From Pseudodesulfovibrio hydrargyri (lineage in GTDB: Bacteria; Desulfobacterota; Desulfovibrionia; Desulfovibrionales; Desulfovibrionaceae), in the NCBI RefSeq assembly GCF_001874525.1, contig NZ_LKAQ01000004.1, positions 745,531 through 809,530 of the forward strand: a stretch of DNA of 64,000 nt. The letters are read 5' to 3'. Within the stretch, counting starts at the first letter, position 1. Each line of letters starts with the position of its first letter. The notes beneath the pieces are model-generated. The model saw only the letters and a list, made by a program, of their open reading frames with translations, searched no databases and had not been told where the DNA came from. The translations under genes were made by a program, and so were the position numbers. This document shows positions 17,214 through 27,715 of this stretch, in pieces.

Positions 17214-18530
17214 TTGTGGAGAATATTATCTAACAGTCGTACAATATTGTTTTATACTTTTCCCGAAAATCTCAAATAAAATCATCAATATTCATGCACT
17301 GCTTACTGTCGGAATACCTCGCCCGTCGCATGTCGTCTATAGTTAACTTATCCTCTTGAAAAGCACTTACTAGAAAATCGACCCAGCTATCGTTGTATAG
17401 ATAGTCCTTATGAGCTTCATCATAATGACAGAATCGTGTATCCGTTTCAAAGGGATCTTCCGCTGACCCTCTTGGGCGAATATTGAAAATTCTCACAATC
17501 CAACTATGATGAACTGTCGTAATCAAACGCTTTCCTAATCTATTGTTGACTGTTTTACAAACTCCTCCCGGTTTCAGCTTGCCGATATTACAACCCTCTA
17601 CTTTGATTTTTTTATCCTTAATAAGTGCTGTAACTTGATCGTAAGTTCTCTGATCTTCTGGAGACAGTTGACTCAACTGGACAAAATCTATTGCCAAATC
17701 ACCACGTTTAGTATTGCTGACTTTTGGCATTGCCAGTAATTTAATGCTAAATTCAGGAGCAATAAACACCTCATCAGGCAATGAATTTCTATAGTCGTCG
17801 ATAAATTTTTTAATGTCTTGCACATCTTTTGCTAAAGCAGATTTATTCGCCATTATTTGTTGGCAAGACCTCATGTGTGAAAACTGTAGAGCAAACACCA
17901 AAGACTCATGCAAAGCATATCCTTCACCAAATAGCGCTACAAGGAAATTCTCATAATTAAATAAAAACGCTTGGCATTCACCAAAAATAGATACATCTAC
18001 TTCTTTTTTATTAATATGACGGTGTTCAATTTTATTCCTGAGGCGAATAAAAAACTTTATATTCATTTTCACTGCTTCTGAGAGCTTACCATACTTTCGT
18101 ATACATGTGGACAACTCCCAGGCTAATTTCTCACCATCCTTCTTTTTGAATCTACCATTAGGATTTTTATAGTAATATTTAGCACCAATTGTTGCTTGAA
18201 AATAGGCATGAAACAGTTTTGTCCATGCTATGACCATCATAGATATATACCCCTCACTCCTAAATGTCGTTCGTGGCTTGTTGTATATCTCGATCGCCAG
18301 CAACGCGGAATCAACAGAAGACTCAAGAATGCTCTTTGCCTTACCCTTCCTAATTGGAATCGGGAGATCAGTTACCATTGCGCCCCCCTGCTTATATTTT
18401 GGGTAAAAATTGAAGATCCCTTTCTATACTCCATAAATACAATATATTACAATCAGCCACTGTACCTAAAATTATTCTATTGTACTGAAATCGGTATCCA
18501 TCTAATTTCATAAGTAAAAAAAGAGCATGA
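17214..18530. other. AT-rich genomic island carrying one gene
   Basis: Base composition shifts abruptly from strongly GC-rich to AT-rich just after the receptor terminator and back again near 18530. Only the DUF3644 gene lies inside. No integrase, transposase, tRNA or obvious terminal repeat is visible. This points to recent horizontal acquisition of a single-gene cargo. The 18379-18640 stretch holds no other gene I can support. Confidence 0.8.
17272..18378 (-). CDS. DUF3644 domain protein with HEPN-like motif
   Basis: A 368-residue protein. The N-terminal region (IYNKPRTTFRSEGYISMMVI, AWTKLFHAYFQATIG) matches DUF3644 proteins. Residues 114-119 read RNKIEH within a helical stretch, the R-x4-H arrangement of HEPN-type RNases. 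The C-terminal half ends WVDFLVSAF, as in other family members. Codon use is AT-rich, unlike all neighbours. HEPN proteins often act as toxin or abortive-infection RNases; that role here is inference. There is no partner antitoxin, so it would have to be self-regulated or phage-activated. Confidence 0.75.
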   Translation of the reverse strand: MVTDLPIPIRKGKAKSILESSVDSALLAIEIYNKPRTTFRSEGYISMMVIAWTKLFHAYFQATIGAKYYYKNPNGRFKKKDGEKLAWELSTCIRKYGKLSEAVKMNIKFFIRLRNKIEHRHINKKEVDVSIFGECQAFLFNYENFLVALFGEGYALHESLVFALQFSHMRSCQQIMANKSALAKDVQDIKKFIDDYRNSLPDEVFIAPEFSIKLLAMPKVSNTKRGDLAIDFVQLSQLSPEDQRTYDQVTALIKDKKIKVEGCNIGKLKPGGVCKTVNNRLGKRLITTVHHSWIVRIFNIRPRGSAEDPFETDTRFCHYDEAHKDYLYNDSWVDFLVSAFQEDKLTIDDMRRARYSDSKQCMNIDDFI

Positions 18531-18640
18531 CCGGCGGGCAATACGTTGATCGTTCTCTGCACCAACGTCTCCTCCCACACGACTTGATCTTTCGCTCCCG
18601 GTCCAGGGCGAAGGACGGCATGGCCGAAACCGGTGGCTGA

Positions 18641-19384
18641 TCAGCCCAGCACGGCCCGGACCAGCTCCGGGGTGCGCGTCCCGGCCTTGCCTTCCAGGAA
18701 ATAGTCGGTGGTGTTGTAGGTGTACGAGGTATCCCGCAGGTTGATCTCGATGATTGTGCCGCCGTGCCGCTTGACCACGATCGGGATGCGCCCGGCCGGG
18801 ACGACCTCGCCGCCCGTGCCGATGACCAGGCAGACGTCCGCCTGCTTGGCCAGGTCCGTGGCCGCCCGGTGCACGTCGTCGGGGATGCCCTCGCCGAAGA
18901 AGACGAAGTCCGGCTTGAGCAGCCCGCCGCAGGCCGGGCAGGGCGGGGGCAGGATGTCCAGCGAGATGGCCTCGGTCTTGAAAAAGGTCCGGCAGGACAG
19001 GCACTGCATGCGCCTTGTTGAGCCGTGGTACTCGTGGACCACCCGGCTGCCCGCGTCCTGGTGCAGGGAGTCGATGTTCTGGGTGACGATGCCGACGAGT
19101 TTTCCGGCTGCCTCCAGTTCGGCCAGGGCCAGATGGGCCGGGTTGGGCTTGGCCCGGCCGTACATGTCGTAGAATATCTCCTTGAGCAGGGGCCAGACCT
19201 CTTCGGGATGGCGCTTGAAATACCCCTTCTCGAACTTGTCCGGGTCGTATTTGGACCACACGCCGCCCGGCCCCCGAAACGGCGGGATGCCCGATTCCAC
19301 GGAGATGCCCGCGCCGGTGAAGGCCATGGCGCAGCGCGCTTTTTTCAGGGCCTCGGCCGCATTGTGCAGGGCGTGATTCGACAT
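18641..19384 (-). CDS. cobB: NAD-dependent protein deacylase, Sir2 family
   Basis: A 247-residue sirtuin. Motifs are AFTGAGISVESGIPPFRG near residue 20, TQNIDSLHQDAG near 100, catalytic His in VHEYHGS, a zinc site with CLSC and CPACGG, and GTGGEVVPAG. It removes acyl groups from lysines using NAD+ in the cytosol. The hypothetical gene 3 nt upstream is probably in the same transcript. A Pat-like acetyltransferase lies at 45261, so both arms of reversible lysine acetylation are present in the window though unlinked. Confidence 0.93.
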   Translation of the reverse strand: MSNHALHNAAEALKKARCAMAFTGAGISVESGIPPFRGPGGVWSKYDPDKFEKGYFKRHPEEVWPLLKEIFYDMYGRAKPNPAHLALAELEAAGKLVGIVTQNIDSLHQDAGSRVVHEYHGSTRRMQCLSCRTFFKTEAISLDILPPPCPACGGLLKPDFVFFGEGIPDDVHRAATDLAKQADVCLVIGTGGEVVPAGRIPIVVKRHGGTIIEINLRDTSYTYNTTDYFLEGKAGTRTPELVRAVLG

Positions 19385-19387
19385 GAT

Positions 19388-19840
19388 CTAATGCCCGGCA
19401 AAGGTCATGTGGAGTTTGCCCTGCTCATCAGGACGCAGGGAGAAGATGGCGGCCCAGCGGTCGAGACAGCCGTCCGTCCGGTCGGCGGACGGTTCGAGCA
19501 CGGCCGGGTCCACGACGATCTCCGCGTTGACCGCGCCCTCCTTGAGAAAGACCAGGCTCCAGCCTCCCTCCTTCCTGGGGGCGGGCTCGTAGTCGCGGCC
19601 GAACAAGGTGGAGAAGTCGTGCTCCCCGCCGGGCAGGACCACGCAGACCGAATCCCAATCGTAGTATTCCATGAAGGCGTCCAGGGAATAGGTCCGGCCG
19701 GTCCCGGCCGGGGCCTCCTTCAACGCCTTGAAGAAGCGGTCGCTGACGTAGCGGTCCGTGTAGTCGAAAGAGAACAGCACCGCAAAGAGCAGGAGCAGGC
19801 CGATGGTCACGACCAGCGCGCTTTTGGTCCTCATGGTCAT
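19388..19840 (-). CDS. Membrane-anchored hypothetical protein
   Basis: A 150-residue protein with one N-terminal hydrophobic helix (about residues 7-25, SALVVTIGLLLLFAVLF) and a soluble domain of about 120 residues, presumably periplasmic. The domain is acidic and contains few cysteines. It precedes cobB by 3 nt, suggesting co-transcription. No family is recognised. Confidence 0.6.
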   Translation of the reverse strand: MTMRTKSALVVTIGLLLLFAVLFSFDYTDRYVSDRFFKALKEAPAGTGRTYSLDAFMEYYDWDSVCVVLPGGEHDFSTLFGRDYEPAPRKEGGWSLVFLKEGAVNAEIVVDPAVLEPSADRTDGCLDRWAAIFSLRPDEQGKLHMTFAGH

Positions 19841-19978
19841 GCGTCACACCCCCCAGGTAACGTGCCTGTAACAATTCCTCCAATAAACCCTACTGTTTTG
19901 CCCAGCCAGGGTCAAACCCGCCCCCGGCCCGGCGGGCATCGCTCCAATCGACAAATACCGTTATGTAGTTTAACAATA

Positions 19979-20004
19979 TTGGCAATTTTTTGCAAAATTT
20001 GCCA
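19979..20004. promoter_or_regulatory. AT-rich imperfect palindrome upstream of amtB
   Basis: TTGGCAA and TTTGCCA arms flank TTTTTTGCAAAA, about 60-85 nt upstream of the sigma-54 element. The position suits an enhancer or activator site, but the sequence does not match the NtrC consensus. Confidence 0.35.
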
Positions 20005-20065
20005 CTTTTGTAAACTCAAAAAAATACTTTTGTGTAGATATCGCCCAAATACTGTGGTTTTTTCT

Positions 20066-20081
20066 TGGCCCCGGACTTGCA
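20066..20081 (+). promoter_or_regulatory. Sigma-54 (RpoN) -24/-12 promoter of amtB-glnK
   Basis: It reads TGGCCCCGGACTTGCA: GG and GC are exactly ten bases apart, with TT before the GC, matching TGGCACG-N4-TTGCA at all but two positions. The expected transcription start is near 20092, leaving a short leader that contains GGAGG before the ATG at 20107. Nitrogen-regulated amtB-glnK operons are classically sigma-54 dependent. Confidence 0.75.
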
Positions 20082-20106
20082 TAGCGGGCCGCTGGAGGTT
20101 TGAACA

Positions 20107-21664
<1,558 letters not shown>

Positions 21665-21684
21665 CTTCGATACAACGAGAACGT

Positions 21685-21712
21685 CTCCGGTCCGGGCGAA
21701 CCCGGACCGGAG
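21685..21712 (+). terminator. Strong hairpin between glnK and glnD
   Basis: A perfect 12-bp GC stem, CTCCGGTCCGGG / CCCGGACCGGAG, with a CGAA loop, 20 nt after glnK. No T run follows, so it may attenuate or stabilise rather than fully terminate. The following 21713-21848 leader is GC-rich and contains further complementary runs (GAGTCC with GGACTC) but matches no riboswitch I know. Confidence 0.5.
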
Positions 21713-21848
21713 CCATCCGGGCCTGCGAGGAAAGAGAGTCCCAGCGGCCGCCCGGGCATATCCCAGCCCGCCGGGCTGACTGCGGCCGGGACCGGAAAGG
21801 ACTCCCGGCCGTTCCTTTTCCGCCGGGCCGGACAACCCCAGGAGCGCC

Positions 21849-24449
21849 ATGCAGCCGGACAGCCTTCTTCCCGAATCCGCCCGCAGGCTGAAACAGGCCA
21901 GGGCGGACCTGTGGGCCCGGGCCGGGGCCGGTTCCGTGGGCGGCTTCGCCTGGGAGTACACCCACCTGGTGGACCGCTATTTCGAGAGCCGCATCCGGGA
22001 GGCCGGGCCGCAGCGCTTCGCCTTCACGCTCGTGGCCGTGGGCGGTTACGGCCGCGGGCGGCTGTGTCCCGGCTCGGACGTGGACGTCCTCCTGCTCTTC
22101 AAGCGCCGCATCCCGTCCGGAGCCGAAGAATTCACCAAGACCCTGCTCTTCCCCCTGTGGGACCTCGGCCTGGACCTGGGCCACGGCGTGCGCACCGTGG
22201 CCGACTGCGTGTCCTTGGCCAGGAAGGACTTCCAGGTCCTGGCCTCGCTCATGGACGCCCGCCCCCTGGCCGGAGACGCCGAGGTCTTCGAGGCCTTCCG
22301 GTCCGCCTTTGCGGCCAAGGTCCTGAACACGCACGGCGAGACCTTCGCCGCCTCCCTGCGCGAACACAACGAGGCCCGCGCCGCCCAGTACGGCGACGCC
22401 TCGGCCCTGCTCGAACCCGAGCTCAAGAACGGCCTGGGGGGCCTGCGCGACGGCCAGCAGGTGGTCTGGCTGACCCGGGTGCTCAAGGCGCTTAAGCGCA
22501 ACCCCATCTTCCTGCCCGAGGAACTCTCGCGGCTGCGCGAGGACCAGGCCTTCCTCAACCGCGTGCGCACGGCCCTGCACCTGGCCGCCGGACGCAAGAC
22601 CGACCGTCTCTATTTCGACCTCCAGCCGCCCACGGCGCGGCTCATGGGATTCGCCTCGCGCACCGCCTCGCCCGAGGACACCGGCCTGGCCGTGGAGTTC
22701 TTCCTGTCCCGGCTGCACCAGGCCATGACCCGGATCAAGGCCATGCGCGAGGCCCTGTTCCAGGAGGCCTTCCCGGTGCGCAGCACCCCCCTGCCCGAAC
22801 CGACCATCCGCAACCTGTCTACCGGGCCCGGGGGCATCCGCTTCATCCGCCAGTCCGAGGCCACCCCGGACAACGTGCTCGGCGCGTTTCTGGAGTCCGC
22901 GCGCGCCGGCCTGCCCCTGACCTGGGGCGCGCGGCGCATCGTCCGGCGCGACCCGGCCCGGTTCGCGGCCGGGCTGGCCGGACGGGGCGAGACCCTGTCC
23001 ATCCTGGTGGAGATATTCCTGGCCCCGCACTGCCGGACCGCTCTGGACGGGCTGCTCGAGACCCGGCTGCTGCCCGCCCTGTTCCCGGAATTCGCCGAGG
23101 TGGAGCACCTCATCCAGTTCAACGACTACCACGTCCATCCGGTGGGCCGGCACACCCTGGCCACCGTGGCCCTGCTCTCGGATTTCGCGCGCGGCGACGG
23201 GGAGTGGACCGGGGAGCTGGCCGGAGGGGTGACCGACCCGGCCCGCCTGGTCCTGGCCGGATTCTTCCACGACCTGGGCAAGGGCGCGCCCGACCACTCC
23301 GGGGCCGGGGCGGCCATGGCCCGCCGGGTCCTGGGCCGCTACGGACGTGCGCCCGAGGTCATCGAGGACGTGGCTTTCCTTGTGGAGCACCACCTGCTTT
23401 TGCCCAAGACCGCCACCCGGCGCGATCTGTCCGACGAGCGCACGGTGGCGGACGTGGCCGCCGTGGTCGGGGACACGGCCCGGTTGGACATGCTCCACCT
23501 GCTGTCCACGGCCGACTCCATGGCCACCGGCCCACGCGCCTGGAACTCCTGGACCCGCTCCCTGCTGGGCGAGCTGTACTTCAAGGTCCGCAACCTGTTG
23601 CGCCACGGCCCCCTGGCCGAGCCGGACGCGGCCCGCAAACTGGCCGACGCCAAGCTCGCCGTGCTCGCGGCGGCCCACGACCAGGACCCGGAGTTCGTGG
23701 ACGCGGCCATGCGGGCCATGCCCCCGCGCGCCTTCCTGGCCCTGACGCCCGAGGCCATCGCCGGGCATGTGCGGCTGGTCAGAAAACTGTGGGGAGCCGT
23801 GGCCGAGGACCGCATGCGCAAGCCGTCCTCCATCGGCGGCAAGGGCGTCATCCTGATCGAGGCCGCGCCGGGCCGGGCCGAGAACACCTTCAAGCTGACC
23901 ATCGCCGCCGTGGACCAGCCCAACCTGTTCGCGACTATCGCCGGGGCCCTGTCCCTGCACGGGCTGAACATCCTGGCCGCCGACATCTTCAGCTGGAAGG
24001 ACGGTACGGCCGTGGACGTGTTCACCGTGGGCGAGCCGCCCGAGAACCTCTACGCCGAGGAGGTCTGGGCCCGGGTCGGCCGGTCCGTGGGCTACGCCAT
24101 GGTGGGCAAGCTGGACCTGGCCGCCCGGCTGGAGGAGCGCAGCCGCTCGCCCCTGACCAGGGGGCGGGGCCGCCCCAAGCTCAAGCCTCTGGTGACCATC
24201 GACAACCGGGCCAGCGACTTCTACACCGTGATCGAGGTGGCGGCCACGGACCGCACCGGTTTCCTGTTCGACATGGCCCGCACCCTGGCCGCCCACGGGC
24301 TGTCCATCCACCTGGCCATGATCACGACCATCAAGGGCCGGGCGGCCGACGTCTTCCACGTGCGCACCCAGGACGGGCAACGGCTCCTGGACGAGTCGCG
24401 CCTGGACGCCCTGCGCAGGGATCTCCTGGCCGCTTCCAAGGCCCGGTAA
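21849..24449 (+). CDS. glnD: [Protein-PII] uridylyltransferase / uridylyl-removing enzyme
   Basis: An 866-residue protein with the full GlnD order: a nucleotidyltransferase domain with GGYGRGRLCPGSDVD (residues 65-79), the GlnD helical linker, an HD domain (DYHVHPVGRHTLATV, then FFHDLGKGAPDHS), and two C-terminal ACT domains (TIAAVDQPNLFATIAGAL and VIEVAATDRTGFLFDMARTL). It adds UMP to PII when glutamine is low and removes it when glutamine is high. It follows amtB-glnK on the same strand. Confidence 0.95.
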   Translation: MQPDSLLPESARRLKQARADLWARAGAGSVGGFAWEYTHLVDRYFESRIREAGPQRFAFTLVAVGGYGRGRLCPGSDVDVLLLFKRRIPSGAEEFTKTLLFPLWDLGLDLGHGVRTVADCVSLARKDFQVLASLMDARPLAGDAEVFEAFRSAFAAKVLNTHGETFAASLREHNEARAAQYGDASALLEPELKNGLGGLRDGQQVVWLTRVLKALKRNPIFLPEELSRLREDQAFLNRVRTALHLAAGRKTDRLYFDLQPPTARLMGFASRTASPEDTGLAVEFFLSRLHQAMTRIKAMREALFQEAFPVRSTPLPEPTIRNLSTGPGGIRFIRQSEATPDNVLGAFLESARAGLPLTWGARRIVRRDPARFAAGLAGRGETLSILVEIFLAPHCRTALDGLLETRLLPALFPEFAEVEHLIQFNDYHVHPVGRHTLATVALLSDFARGDGEWTGELAGGVTDPARLVLAGFFHDLGKGAPDHSGAGAAMARRVLGRYGRAPEVIEDVAFLVEHHLLLPKTATRRDLSDERTVADVAAVVGDTARLDMLHLLSTADSMATGPRAWNSWTRSLLGELYFKVRNLLRHGPLAEPDAARKLADAKLAVLAAAHDQDPEFVDAAMRAMPPRAFLALTPEAIAGHVRLVRKLWGAVAEDRMRKPSSIGGKGVILIEAAPGRAENTFKLTIAAVDQPNLFATIAGALSLHGLNILAADIFSWKDGTAVDVFTVGEPPENLYAEEVWARVGRSVGYAMVGKLDLAARLEERSRSPLTRGRGRPKLKPLVTIDNRASDFYTVIEVAATDRTGFLFDMARTLAAHGLSIHLAMITTIKGRAADVFHVRTQDGQRLLDESRLDALRRDLLAASKAR

Positions 24450-24511
24450 AACGCTTTACTTTTCGAAAACCGGCCGTAGAGTGTGGGCATACCAGAGCCC
24501 AAGGACCTCCC

Positions 24512-25117
24512 ATGCCCATCAACGTGACCATCTTTTCCGATTTCGTCTGCCCGTTCTGCTTCGTCGGCTCGGGCATCATCGACCGTCTGAGGAAGGACTT
24601 CGACATCCGCGACACCTGGCTGCCCCACGAACTGCATCCCGAGACCCCGCCCGAGGGGCGGCCCCTGGACGACCTGGTGGACCGCTTCGACCTGGACCAG
24701 GTGATCATGACCTGCAACCAGCGGGGCGAGCCCTACGGCATCCGCTTCGCCCGTGCCGAGATGCTGTTCAACTCCCGCCTCGCCCTGGAGGCCGCCGAGT
24801 TCGCGCGCGACGCGGGCCTCTACCACGACTTCCACGGCCGCATGTTCCGGGCCGGATTCACCGAGGGACGCAACATCGGGGACATGGAAGTGATTCTGGA
24901 CGTGGCTCTCCGGACCGGCCTGGACCGGGAGCCGCTCAAGGCGGCCCTGGCCGACCACCGCTACGCGGACCGCGTGGCGGACGGATCGAGGAAGGCCAAG
25001 GAGGCCGGGGTCACGGCACTGCCCACCTTCATCGTCGAGGGCCAGCCGCGCGTCACCGGGGCCGTGGACGAGTCCGTGCTGCGCCAAGCCCTGGAAGCGG
25101 CCCGGCGAAAGGTCTAA
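24512..25117 (+). CDS. DsbA-family thiol oxidoreductase (FrnE-like)
   Basis: A 201-residue protein with a thioredoxin-like fold interrupted by a helical insertion. The active site is CPFC at residues 13-16 in SDFVCPFCFVG. Near the C-terminus VTALPTFIVEGQPRVTGA supplies the cis-proline loop. There is no signal peptide, so it is a cytosolic FrnE/2-hydroxychromene-isomerase-like member rather than periplasmic DsbA. It is probably a disulfide oxidoreductase or isomerase. It starts 62 nt after glnD. Confidence 0.85.
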   Translation: MPINVTIFSDFVCPFCFVGSGIIDRLRKDFDIRDTWLPHELHPETPPEGRPLDDLVDRFDLDQVIMTCNQRGEPYGIRFARAEMLFNSRLALEAAEFARDAGLYHDFHGRMFRAGFTEGRNIGDMEVILDVALRTGLDREPLKAALADHRYADRVADGSRKAKEAGVTALPTFIVEGQPRVTGAVDESVLRQALEAARRKV

Positions 25118-25150
25118 CCGCAACCGACTGCAACTAACCGCAACAAACGA

Positions 25151-26152
25151 ATGAATATGACGCAACAAGCTGAAATAGTGATTTTCTTCACCGGCGGAAC
25201 CATCGGCATGTCCCCGGTGGAAGGCAAGGAGGGCGTGGCCCCGGGCGGCAACTTCGACGGCTTGCTCAACCAGCTCTCCCCCCAGGAGGCGGACGTGGTC
25301 CTGCGGCCCGTGCTCTGGTCGGACAAGCCGAGCCCGCACATGACCCCGGAGGACATGTTCCGGCTGGCCCGCGACGTGGAGGAAGCGCTTAAGGAGGAGT
25401 CCGTGCTCGGGGCCGTGGTCCTGCACGGCACGGACACCCTGGCCGAGACCGCCTACATGTGCGACCTGGTGGTCCGCTCGGACAAGCCGGTCATCCTGAC
25501 CGGTTCCATGCGCTACTATTCCGAGGCGGGCTACGACGGCATCCGCAACCTGGCCAACACCGTGCGCGCCTGCCTGCTCCCCCTGCCCCCGGGCGTGGGG
25601 GCGTGCATCCTGATGACCGACCGCATCTTCGCGGCCCGCGAGGCGGTCAAGGTCAACTCGCTCAACGTGGACGCCTTCGAGTCCCGCGAGGCCGGTGTGG
25701 TCGGCTACGTGGCCGGAGAGTCCGTGCTCCTGGCCCGGCCCAGGTCCACCCCCACCCCCAGGCGCAAGTTCGCCCCCGCTTCCATCGAGACCAACGTGCC
25801 GCTCATTACCGCGTATACGGGAATTGACCGAAAGCCTATCGATCATGCAATAAGCGAAGGAGCAAAGGGAGTTGTCATCGAAGGGTTCGGCGCAGGCAAC
25901 GTGCCCCCGGCCCTGGTCGAAGGAATCGAGGCCTGCCTGGAAAAGGGGCTGCCCGTGGTCCTGGCCACCCGCTGCATCGAGGGCGGGGTCTGGCCCGTGT
26001 ACGGCTACCCGGGCGGCGGAGCCGACCTGCACGCCAAGGGCGTCATCCTGTGCGGCAGGCTGGGCGGACCCAAGGCCCGCATCCGGCTCATGTGCGCCCT
26101 GGGGCTGACCTCGGACCAGGACGAAATCCGGAAGATATTCGAGGAGGCGTAG
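25151..26152 (+). CDS. Asparaginase family protein
   Basis: A 333-residue protein with both asparaginase active-site threonine motifs: IFFTGGTIGMS (residues 11-21) and VVLHGTDTLAETAY (near 96). A third patch, GSMRYYSEAGYDG, is also typical. It hydrolyses L-asparagine to aspartate and ammonia, probably in the cytosol because no signal peptide is present. It lies on the same strand as amtB-glnK-glnD, consistent with nitrogen use. Its stop is only four bases from that of the convergent HD-GYP gene. Confidence 0.88.
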   Translation: MNMTQQAEIVIFFTGGTIGMSPVEGKEGVAPGGNFDGLLNQLSPQEADVVLRPVLWSDKPSPHMTPEDMFRLARDVEEALKEESVLGAVVLHGTDTLAETAYMCDLVVRSDKPVILTGSMRYYSEAGYDGIRNLANTVRACLLPLPPGVGACILMTDRIFAAREAVKVNSLNVDAFESREAGVVGYVAGESVLLARPRSTPTPRRKFAPASIETNVPLITAYTGIDRKPIDHAISEGAKGVVIEGFGAGNVPPALVEGIEACLEKGLPVVLATRCIEGGVWPVYGYPGGGADLHAKGVILCGRLGGPKARIRLMCALGLTSDQDEIRKIFEEA

Positions 26153-26156
26153 AGGG

Positions 26157-27410
26157 CTAGCCGATTTCCTCGGTGAAGCGCCGGAATTCGGACAGGGCGC
26201 GGCTCTGGACCATGGTCCGGACCGCGTCCAGGTACTCGTGGTTCTCGATGACCAGGTTGACGATGTCCACGTCCAGGAAGCCGCTGTCCGCCATGGAGCG
26301 GAGCACGGACACGGTCCGCTCTCTGGTCATGCCCTTGCGGTAGGGGCGGTCCTCGGTGATGGCCGTGTGCACGTCCGCCACCTGCATGATCCGGGAGCCC
26401 AGCGAGAGCTCCTTTTCCGTCAGTCCCAGGGGATATCCCTTGCCGTTCAACCGCTCGTGGTGCTGGGCCGCCCAATCGGCCACCTCGCCCAGGCCCGGGA
26501 TGGCGCGCAGGACCTCGGCGCTGACCGTGGCGTGGTCCTTGATCCGGGTGTATTCGTCGTCGTCCAGGGCGCTCTGCTTGTCCAGCAGGGAGGTGGGCAC
26601 GGCCAGCTTGCCGATGTCGTGCAGGTTCCCGGCCAACCGCATGGCCTTCTGCTCCTTCTCGTCCATGCCCGCCAGCCGGGCCAGCAGGACCGCGGTCTCG
26701 GCCACGCCCGCCGAGTGGGTGGCCGTGTGGCGGCTCCGGAAGTCGATGATCCGGGTGAAGAAGCCGGAGAAGTCGATGAGCTGGTCCGGGGAGATGCGCA
26801 CGTCCAGGAGGTCCTTGGAGAGCATCTCCCTGACCGGCATGTCCATGTCCTCCATCAGCGGCCAGAACAGGCCGCTCGCGGTCAGTTCCCGGAAGGCGGC
26901 CGTCAGTTCCGGGGCGTAGAGGTCCGAGGTGAACCCTGCCACGGCCCGCTCCACGTCACTGCGCTCCCGCCTGTGCGCGCCCATCCGGCGCAGGATGTCC
27001 ACCCGGTCGGCCAGATTGACGATGTTGGCCAGCAGCAGGGTCTCGCGGTCACCCTCCTGGCGGATGACCCGCAGGTCCCGCCAACTGGTGTGGTGGTACA
27101 GAACCATGCGCGAGGGGCGCTCCAGGAAGGGGTGGTCCTTGAGCAGCCGGTAGCCGACCACCGCGTGCTCCTCCAGGTCGGCGTCGAAGCTCAGGCCGTC
27201 CAGGGCCAGATCCATGGAAAACGCCCCGATGTCGTGCAGCAGCCCGGCCAGAAGCAAATCCACCAGGGAGGAGGGCTTGATGCCCACCCGGTTGCCCAAC
27301 AGGGCGGAGGCCAGCCCCACCCGCCGGTGGTGCCCGGTGACCGTGGGGGAGATGTAGTCCAGAGCGGTGGAGATGCCGCCGGCTATGTCGATAAGAGAGA
27401 CGTCTTCCAT
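26157..27410 (-). CDS. Tandem HD / HD-GYP domain protein (putative cyclic-di-GMP phosphodiesterase)
   Basis: A 417-residue cytosolic protein with two HD-type modules. The first (residues 20-180) has HHRRVGLAS and LLHDIGAFS. The second is HD-GYP like, with THSAGVAETA, GNLHDIGKLAVP, QHHERLNGKGYPLGL and ADVHTAITEDRPYRKG. HD-GYP proteins hydrolyse cyclic di-GMP and influence motility. It has no receiver or membrane domain. The start is 27410 or three codons upstream. The 27411-27715 region upstream is shared with the divergent tail tubular A gene. Confidence 0.88.
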   Translation of the reverse strand: MEDVSLIDIAGGISTALDYISPTVTGHHRRVGLASALLGNRVGIKPSSLVDLLLAGLLHDIGAFSMDLALDGLSFDADLEEHAVVGYRLLKDHPFLERPSRMVLYHHTSWRDLRVIRQEGDRETLLLANIVNLADRVDILRRMGAHRRERSDVERAVAGFTSDLYAPELTAAFRELTASGLFWPLMEDMDMPVREMLSKDLLDVRISPDQLIDFSGFFTRIIDFRSRHTATHSAGVAETAVLLARLAGMDEKEQKAMRLAGNLHDIGKLAVPTSLLDKQSALDDDEYTRIKDHATVSAEVLRAIPGLGEVADWAAQHHERLNGKGYPLGLTEKELSLGSRIMQVADVHTAITEDRPYRKGMTRERTVSVLRSMADSGFLDVDIVNLVIENHEYLDAVRTMVQSRALSEFRRFTEEIG

Positions 27411-27582
27411 GCAACACACGCTGCCACTAGATAAATTTGAGAAATCCGCCGCGAACTGCGAAGAATCATCCTTTTTTACTCACACACTGCCAATTATATT
27501 CCGCGAACGGGCAGGCAACCACACCCGCAAGCGGTTGTCAACAACCGGTGACACGGCTGGAGATGGACACCCAGCGGACCAT

Positions 27583-27608
27583 GTCAAGTTGATTTTCCCT
27601 GCCGATCG
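27583..27608 (+). promoter_or_regulatory. Shared block upstream of tail tubular A gene (locus B copy)
   Basis: The block reads GTCAAGTTGATTTT followed by CCCTGCCGATCG, 108-133 nt upstream of the ATG at 27716. The first half matches blocks at 585 and 57564; the second half is part of a 16-nt perfect match (TTTTCCCTGCCGATCG) to 57538-57553. Orientation relative to the gene is the same in all cases. Confidence 0.55.
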
Positions 27609-27610
27609 GA

Positions 27611-27627
27611 CGCTTTTCCTTGTCATT
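27611..27627 (+). promoter_or_regulatory. Possible further shared block (with 751-767)
   Basis: CGCTTTTCCTTGTCATT matches the minus strand of 751-767 at 16 of 17 positions. It is followed 10 nt later by GACAAAAGCG, forming an inverted repeat with it. A role is unproven. Confidence 0.3.
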
Positions 27628-27715
27628 CGCCGACAAAAGCGGGCCGCGACCAGAACGCGTGGTACGATTTTCGCGCCGGGATGCCCGAAACCCTAGCGAA
27701 GCGAGGAACACGCAT

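Noticed and set aside
19979..19994. TTGGCAATTTTTTGCA as a sigma-54 promoter of amtB
   Set aside because: GG and GC are nine rather than ten bases apart; the site at 20066 has the correct spacing and better position.
21713..21848. Leader of glnD as a riboswitch (glutamine or cobalamin type)
   Set aside because: There is some self-complementarity, but no conserved core of either class is visible.
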